Shown: positions 59,361-64,000 of the stretch, piece after piece
Layout: each line of letters opens with the position of its first letter
Numbering within the stretch: the first letter of the stretch is position 1
From: Cyclina sinensis
Lineage: Eukaryota; Mollusca; Bivalvia; Venerida; Veneridae
Direction: 5' to 3'
NCBI GenBank assembly: GCA_012932295.1
Contig: JAAONU010000019.1
Location: 30,543,913 to 30,607,912, forward strand
DNA length: 64,000 nt
The notes under the pieces: model-generated
What the model saw: only the letters and a program-made list of their open reading frames with translations
Told to the model about the DNA's origin: nothing
The model's database searches: none
Translations under genes and position numbers: made by a program

Positions 59361-60993
59361 GAATAGAGATCCTCACAGCTCATAATTCTTTTTGATAATT
59401 GTATAAACTTTGTCTGGCAGTAACACTTCTAAAAGACGCTTTCTTATGTCTGTGATACATTTTTGATAAGTTATTACATCAATAGCGATTGAAAACTTGG
59501 TTTTTGGCGCTTGACAATAAAAAAAGAATATAAAAGGTGTGTATGAATGCTAACAAAGTTACAACTTGGCTATAGCAAATGGAGACCGGTTTGGGGTCAG
59601 TATAATGTTTTAAAAAATCATATTAAATAATTAATACTACGTATCGGAACTGTAACCATTAAAAAGACTCAAGTCTGGTTAAATGAACTCCAACAAAACT
59701 GTTGTAGACTGTTCTGTTTTCATCCCCAGAAGGTATGTTTGGATATCACTCTTATCTTTTTAATGTTTTTTTGTTCTTGATCTTTTTTGTGTGTATTTTT
59801 TTTTTTATCAAAACATCTATCAAATCTTTTTACTAACGTACTTAACCAGAACTTGAATAGGGTCGCACATATTTTTCTGGGGTTTATGTAATCTATATGG
59901 AGAAGTTCAAAATGAATATGAATAACAATATTCATGGTGTCCCTCACAGTGAAAACAGTTTTGTAAAATATCGAATGAAAATCACCTTCTAAAAAAATGA
60001 ATTTCTGCTTCAAACCCTTTCTAATAAATTTTTTACCATAGATCTTATATTATGACCTCGACCTGAACTGATGGTTTCTAATAACGTATACCACATGGGA
60101 GGTACTCAGTGTTTCTAATAGACTGGTTTCAGACCCAACAATTAGTGCTATTCAATAATTTGAAATTTTGATGGAATTACGAAATCAATGAGCAAAATTT
60201 ATATTGAGGCTAGTTCAGTTAGTGTTATAGAATTAAAAGATACATCAGTAAAAATATCTAGAGATATTTTCCAAGTAACTGATCTAAAAAGATTTTGAAC
60301 ATGCTCATTTTTATCCTGTGCAGTTATTTGGAAGACTTGATTAGCTAACTCCAATCGAGAGATTTTCCCCCGTAAAAACGTTCTCTTCACAGTGATGTGT
60401 TGCTTATTTGTCTGTGATATATTTCGCCTGAGGAACGTGTAAGAATTCTTTGACTAGATCTATGATTTATTCATTATAAATGCTTTTTTTAGCTTATTCA
60501 TTCTAGATTTTTTTGAAAACAAAACAATAATGATCAAAAAACAAATATGGTAAGAAGAAACCTTAAAAACTATGTCAGAATCATAACACATGCATTTTTT
60601 TTTATTTGTTCACATTTAGAAGTCGAATGATTTTTATTTTCATCATAAATAGATCTATTACATTTAATTATCTTAACTACATGGAAGCTACTTAAGTAAA
60701 AATCATTGAGACATGCTAATTCGAATCAACTATTACATAATGTTTTCACAAGTGTGTCTCTGATCAAAAGTAGTTCAATCAATTTGTTAGATCACTTGCC
60801 ATAAAAATTTGCTAATTGTCTCAACTTTGATTGGGTCATAAAAAAGTTAATTGCTTTGTTTGGACAGCTATGCAGAATACACAAGGGTCCCATTTGGATA
60901 GGTTAATTTGCATAAATCCCAGTGTAAGGCGTGATTTATGGATCTTTGACATTTCATTAATTTTTTAAGCAGACACAAATTTCTGCATCGTGG
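59361..60993. other. Intergenic; one stray 37-bp repeat monomer
   Basis: No gene recognised; the minus ORFs 59720-60013 and 60199-60390 have no known motif. 60078-60118 is a single copy of the unit that is tandemly repeated at 62119-62390 (TAACGTATACCACATGGGAG). Confidence 0.45.
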
Positions 60994-61003
60994 ACATGCC
61001 ATA

Positions 61004-61296
61004 ATAAGCCCGCCCGCTTAGCTCAATAGGTAGAGCACTGGATTAGTAATCCATCTGTCGTTGGTTCGACCCCTGGGCCTGGCAAAATTTCTCCGTGACA
61101 ATTGTTCTCAGACATTGTGTCTTATGTTCATTTGTCTTTCACCGCTTATTCAGAGTAGATCATGTGGGAACAGTAGTCAGTCAGTTGCGGAGAAATTGGC
61201 AATTACTGGTTAGTTATCCAGGAAAACCGGTTAGGTGGACTGACCGCCGAGATATAACATATGTTGAAATCGGTGTTAAACCCCAAAAACAAACAA
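61004..61296 (+). mobile_element. tRNA-derived SINE with target-site duplications
   Basis: The head GCCCGCTTAGCTCAATAGG contains the A box, CTGGA-TTAGTAA-TCCAT folds as an anticodon arm (AGT triplet), and GTTGGTTCGACCC is the B box. The acceptor and T stems have mismatches, so it is not an active tRNA gene. The body ends GGTGTTAAACCCC, then AAAAACAAACAAAC. ACATGCCATA occurs directly on both sides (60994-61003 and 61297-61306), a 10-bp target-site duplication. The ORF 61095-61355 is a translation of the SINE body. Confidence 0.85.
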
Positions 61297-61306
61297 ACAT
61301 GCCATA

Positions 61307-62118
61307 TTATTATTTTTCAAACAATATCCCAACGTGGAAAGACACTGTAGCGTGAATTTCATTCCAGTGAAAGAAATGTCAACACATTAGGTCACCTAAA
61401 TGCACTTCAATTTTTTATTACACTTAAATAACAAAGAATTTGTTTATGACGTAATCATTAAGTGAGGAAATGTACAACATGTTAAAACGTGGAAGAGATA
61501 GTTTTATTTAGAACCACAACTTGGAAGAAATTGACAGATTTATTAATCACATTCTCTGCTAAGGTAAAATTACAGCCCACACAAAGTGTCCGGAACAAAG
61601 TTTGAATTTGCTTATAAAAATCGAGAAGTAATCACATTTTTTTAATTTATAATTTATAGCATGTTATTTTTATGAGAGTGCCTTCATCGTGTTTCTTGCA
61701 CTTGTGGTTTAGTGTTATTTTTGCGTTTAAAAACGGATGCGTTATGGGCAGTGTAATTCTGCACTACTGCCTCGACAGTAGGGATAAATCTACGTCACAG
61801 CCAAAAATTGCGGCGGAAACTACCGATGTCGAAACGGAAACTGCCGATCATCAAAAACACGTTTTTTCTTATCAAAAGCAATATTTTCCATAATTTCGTA
61901 ATTAAACCATTTTAATCAGTATATTATGATTGTTCTGAATAGACAAAGTTGCTTTAGTCGTGTCACATGACCTTTAAATGAATATTAAGTCTTTCTAACT
62001 ACAGATTTATCTTTTCTTGACTAGAAAAAATGTTGCTATTAGAGAGGTGAAAAAATTAAATATATCAGTGCATTAACATAAAAAGAAAAGGATCATATAG
62101 TCTGCAGCCAGGCTATGT
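61307..62118. other. Intergenic, no feature recognised
   Basis: AT-rich sequence; the plus ORF 61672-61893 has no recognisable domain. Confidence 0.4.
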
Positions 62119-62390
62119 TTCTAAGAACGTATACCACATATACCACATCGGAGGTACTCAGTGTTTCTAATAATGTATACCACATGGGAGGTACTCAGTG
62201 TTTCTAATAACGCATACCACATGGGAGGTACTCTGTGTTTCTAATAACGTATACCACATGGGAGGTACTCTGTGTTTCTAATAACGCATACCACATGGGA
62301 GGTACTCAGTGTTTCTAATAACGTATACCACATGGGAGGTACTCTGTGTTTCTAATAACGTATACCACACGGGAGGTACTCAGTGTTTAA
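62119..62390 (+). repeat. 37-bp minisatellite, seven copies
   Basis: The unit GTTTCTAATAACGTATACCACATGGGAGGTACTCAGT has a 37-bp period (ATGGGAGGTA at 62221 and 62258). Neighbouring copies differ at only one or two positions (CGTATACC/CGCATACC, CTCAGT/CTCTGT). It lies within 150 bp of the 3' end of LDLa gene 2. Confidence 0.92.
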
Positions 62391-62417
62391 ACACTCATTA
62401 TTTTGCCTTTGACAACT

Positions 62418-62423
62418 TTTATT
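62418..62423 (-). promoter_or_regulatory. Candidate poly(A) signal of LDLa gene 2
   Basis: AATAAA on the minus strand about 100 bp after the stop codon at 62522-62524. Confidence 0.45.
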
Positions 62424-62521
62424 CTTGTAGAATGTTTTGACACAAAAGCATTACTTAAAATTGACTTTGCTCTCTTATTTGAATTACTCTTTGTAACAAA
62501 ATCGGCGTGTGACAGTTTAGT

Positions 62522-63287
62522 CTAGACAGAAACTATTGTTTCTCTGCACGAGGCTGTTGCGACGAGGGCTCCTGTAAAAATGAAATTACCATTAGAAATT
62601 GTAAAAATGCCTGCAGCGGCCATTGGTACCGCCGCTCCTGCTGCCCCATAATTAGTACATGCAGAACCTGGTCCAGGAAAATTTCCAGCTGGAGGCAGAA
62701 AAGCTGAAGTGGCTAAAACAATGGCATCAGATGTTACAGAAGTGGTTACAAATGAACTGCCCACAAATACATTAGGTGTTGAGCTTACTGTAGAAGTCCT
62801 AGTTACAAGAGATAAAGAAGTGGAGGTTGTTAGTGATGAAGAACTCGTTGTTGTTGTTGTTGTCGTTGATACAGTAGATGTTGTTGCTTGATCAGCTGTT
62901 GCTGTACTCGTCTGGGTAACGGTAAAAGAACGTGTTTCCACCGCATTTTGATCTGTAGGAGAAAATATATGCTTTTCGGATGTGTATTTACTAAACGATA
63001 TTTCAGCCTGACTGTGCACAGTGTAAGGAATTCGCGCTCGTGAAAATATTCAGTTATATCTTTTTTTGAATGAGATATACTCCATATAAACAGAAAAGCA
63101 ACAAGTATCTCATTTATGGTGTCTTCACCATGATTAATACAGAAACATCTTTATGATTCTTTATCTTTGAAAAAAAGCAAATATTTTACATTAGTAAAAA
63201 CTTTCATAGAAACAACACAAAAATCATTAACACATAAACACTGTCATCAAATTCACTATTAGAAGTATTAAAGTAGATATACTTTGG

Positions 63288-63323
<36 letters not shown>

Positions 63324-63479
63324 TATTGACCATCGATGATAAACTGTACTTACTGTCGCAACCTGCTTCATCATCATTTCCTGGACAAAATTGCCTGTCG
63401 TCACACCTTTGTCTTGCTGTGTAGCATCGCACGGGAAAGGTACCATAACACGGAATGGCGCCACGAAAGACACAATTGT
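62522..63479 (-). CDS. LDL-receptor class A / Thr-rich protein, last two exons (LDLa gene 2)
   Basis: Exon 63354-63479 (acceptor TTTAAAG, donor GTAAGT) encodes NCVFRGAIPCYGTFPVRCYT, then RCDDRQFCPGNDDEAGC, a complete six-Cys LDLa module whose calcium-binding acids are partly replaced. Exon 62522-62952 (acceptor CCTACAG, stop TAG) encodes ETRSFTVTQTSTATADQ, a Thr/Ser-rich stretch and a hydrophobic C-terminal domain ending GNFIFTGALVATASCRETIV, then SV. The 401-bp intron between them is phase 1, as in gene 1, and the final exons are 431 and 428 bp. The upstream signal-peptide exon was not found and may lie beyond 64000. Probably a secreted paralogue of the 17463-19416 gene; function unknown. 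The plus ORF 62709-62891 and minus ORF 63204-63473 are other-frame shadows. Confidence 0.78.
63289..63322. repeat. (TG)n microsatellite in the LDLa gene 2 intron
   Basis: Pure TG run of 34 bp. On the gene strand it is a CA repeat starting about 32 bp after the 5' splice site of the last intron. Intronic CA repeats near donors can affect splicing in other animals; here that is only a possibility. Confidence 0.92.
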
Positions 63480-64000
63480 CTTTAAAAAATGAGTGAAAGA
63501 AACAAGTATGAACTGTGTTAGTAAGTTGTTATACCGAAATGTTTCTACATCAGATTCTAAATGTATATACTATCTACCAAAAGTGGCAATTTGACGGTTG
63601 AAAATAGCAAGACATAGTCTGCATTGAGCTATCGCATTGGGCGATTTTTTGTTATGTTCTGAACAATACCGGGATATATTTTGGACTCGAACACGTCTGG
63701 AAAACTACTGTCAGTTGTGCGCAAGTCCAAATATATCTCATTTTGTACAGAACAAGGTTTGATAATCTTTTTATTTTTTTATCTTATTTTTTTTGTTCAA
63801 AAGAAAATCATTTTATACAGCAAAATTTGAGCACGAAAGAAGTAGTGCAATGTATAATTAATGTTTATTATCTTTAGTTTGTACGCTCTGTTATCATAGG
63901 ATTAAGATTTTCTAGATGGACAGGCAAATGATAAAAAAAAATTAAACTTAATAGACAGAATCTTATTGTAACTTATCCTTTCATCTACTTCTAAATTCAT
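63480..64000. other. Upstream flank or intron of LDLa gene 2
   Basis: AT-rich; no convincing signal-peptide exon found. A minus-strand stretch near 63700-63750 contains TCAQL, which resembles gene 1, but no supporting splice sites were seen. Confidence 0.35.

Noticed and set aside
61012..61084. tRNA-Thr gene (AGT anticodon)
   Set aside because: Acceptor and T stems have mismatches, and the segment is the head of a 293-bp SINE with target-site duplications.
62709..62891. Plus-strand ORF rich in Val/Glu
   Set aside because: It is the antisense of the Thr/Ser-rich exon of LDLa gene 2.

Overview
The window looks like nuclear DNA of a bivalve mollusc. It is AT-rich and mostly transposons and tandem repeats. 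The main clue is a set of short-headed rolling-circle elements that start with a hairpin read as AGCTCACC.. and end with ..CTCAGGTGAGCGAT, a second hairpin and CTCTTGTT. Their interiors are tandem core repeats of about 145-165 bp. This is the architecture of non-autonomous Helentrons (HINEs), including the 'pearl' type known from bivalves. The species cannot be fixed from the sequence; a clam-like heterodont is a guess. No bacterial operons, ribosome binding sites or CRISPR arrays are present.

Layout. 0.56-14.8 kb is a block of HINEs: two head-to-tail copies (562-4192), then four elements nested inside one another (5031-14826). 14.8-16.9 kb holds a decayed core-repeat block, a duplicated tRNA-like SINE and another HINE family. 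17.46-19.42 kb is the first real gene (minus strand, four coding exons), encoding a small secreted protein with one LDL-receptor class A domain and a Thr-rich tail. 20.1-25.0 kb is a 24-bp minisatellite with higher-order structure, and 26.8-28.9 kb is a 41-bp minisatellite. 30.5-34.6 kb is an old minus-strand HINE carrying two TIR-like insertions and an L1-like fragment. 37.9-43.3 kb holds a MITE, a decayed HINE, a SINE and a foldback repeat split by an intact-looking HINE. 43.7-44.9 kb and 49.1-53.6 kb hold minus-strand remains of one L1-like LINE family. 45.2-47.3 kb is a 2.1-kb TIR element with an internal 40-bp minisatellite. 54.5-56.0 kb is another old HINE. 57.1-59.4 kb has two 5'-truncated LINE tails of a second type, one of them splitting a 50-bp minisatellite. 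61.0-61.3 kb is a SINE with clear target-site duplications, and 62.1-62.4 kb is a 37-bp minisatellite. 62.52-63.48 kb holds the last two exons of a paralogue of the first gene.

Only the two LDLa genes look like functional host protein-coding genes. They share strand, intron phase, exon sizes and C-terminal domain, so they are local paralogues about 45 kb apart and probably part of a cluster. I did not recognise their family beyond the LDLa module. All retrotransposon reading frames seen are broken or lack catalytic residues. All coordinates and repeat periods were read by eye. Element ends are good to about 1-3 bp where the hairpins are intact and only to tens of bases in decayed copies.
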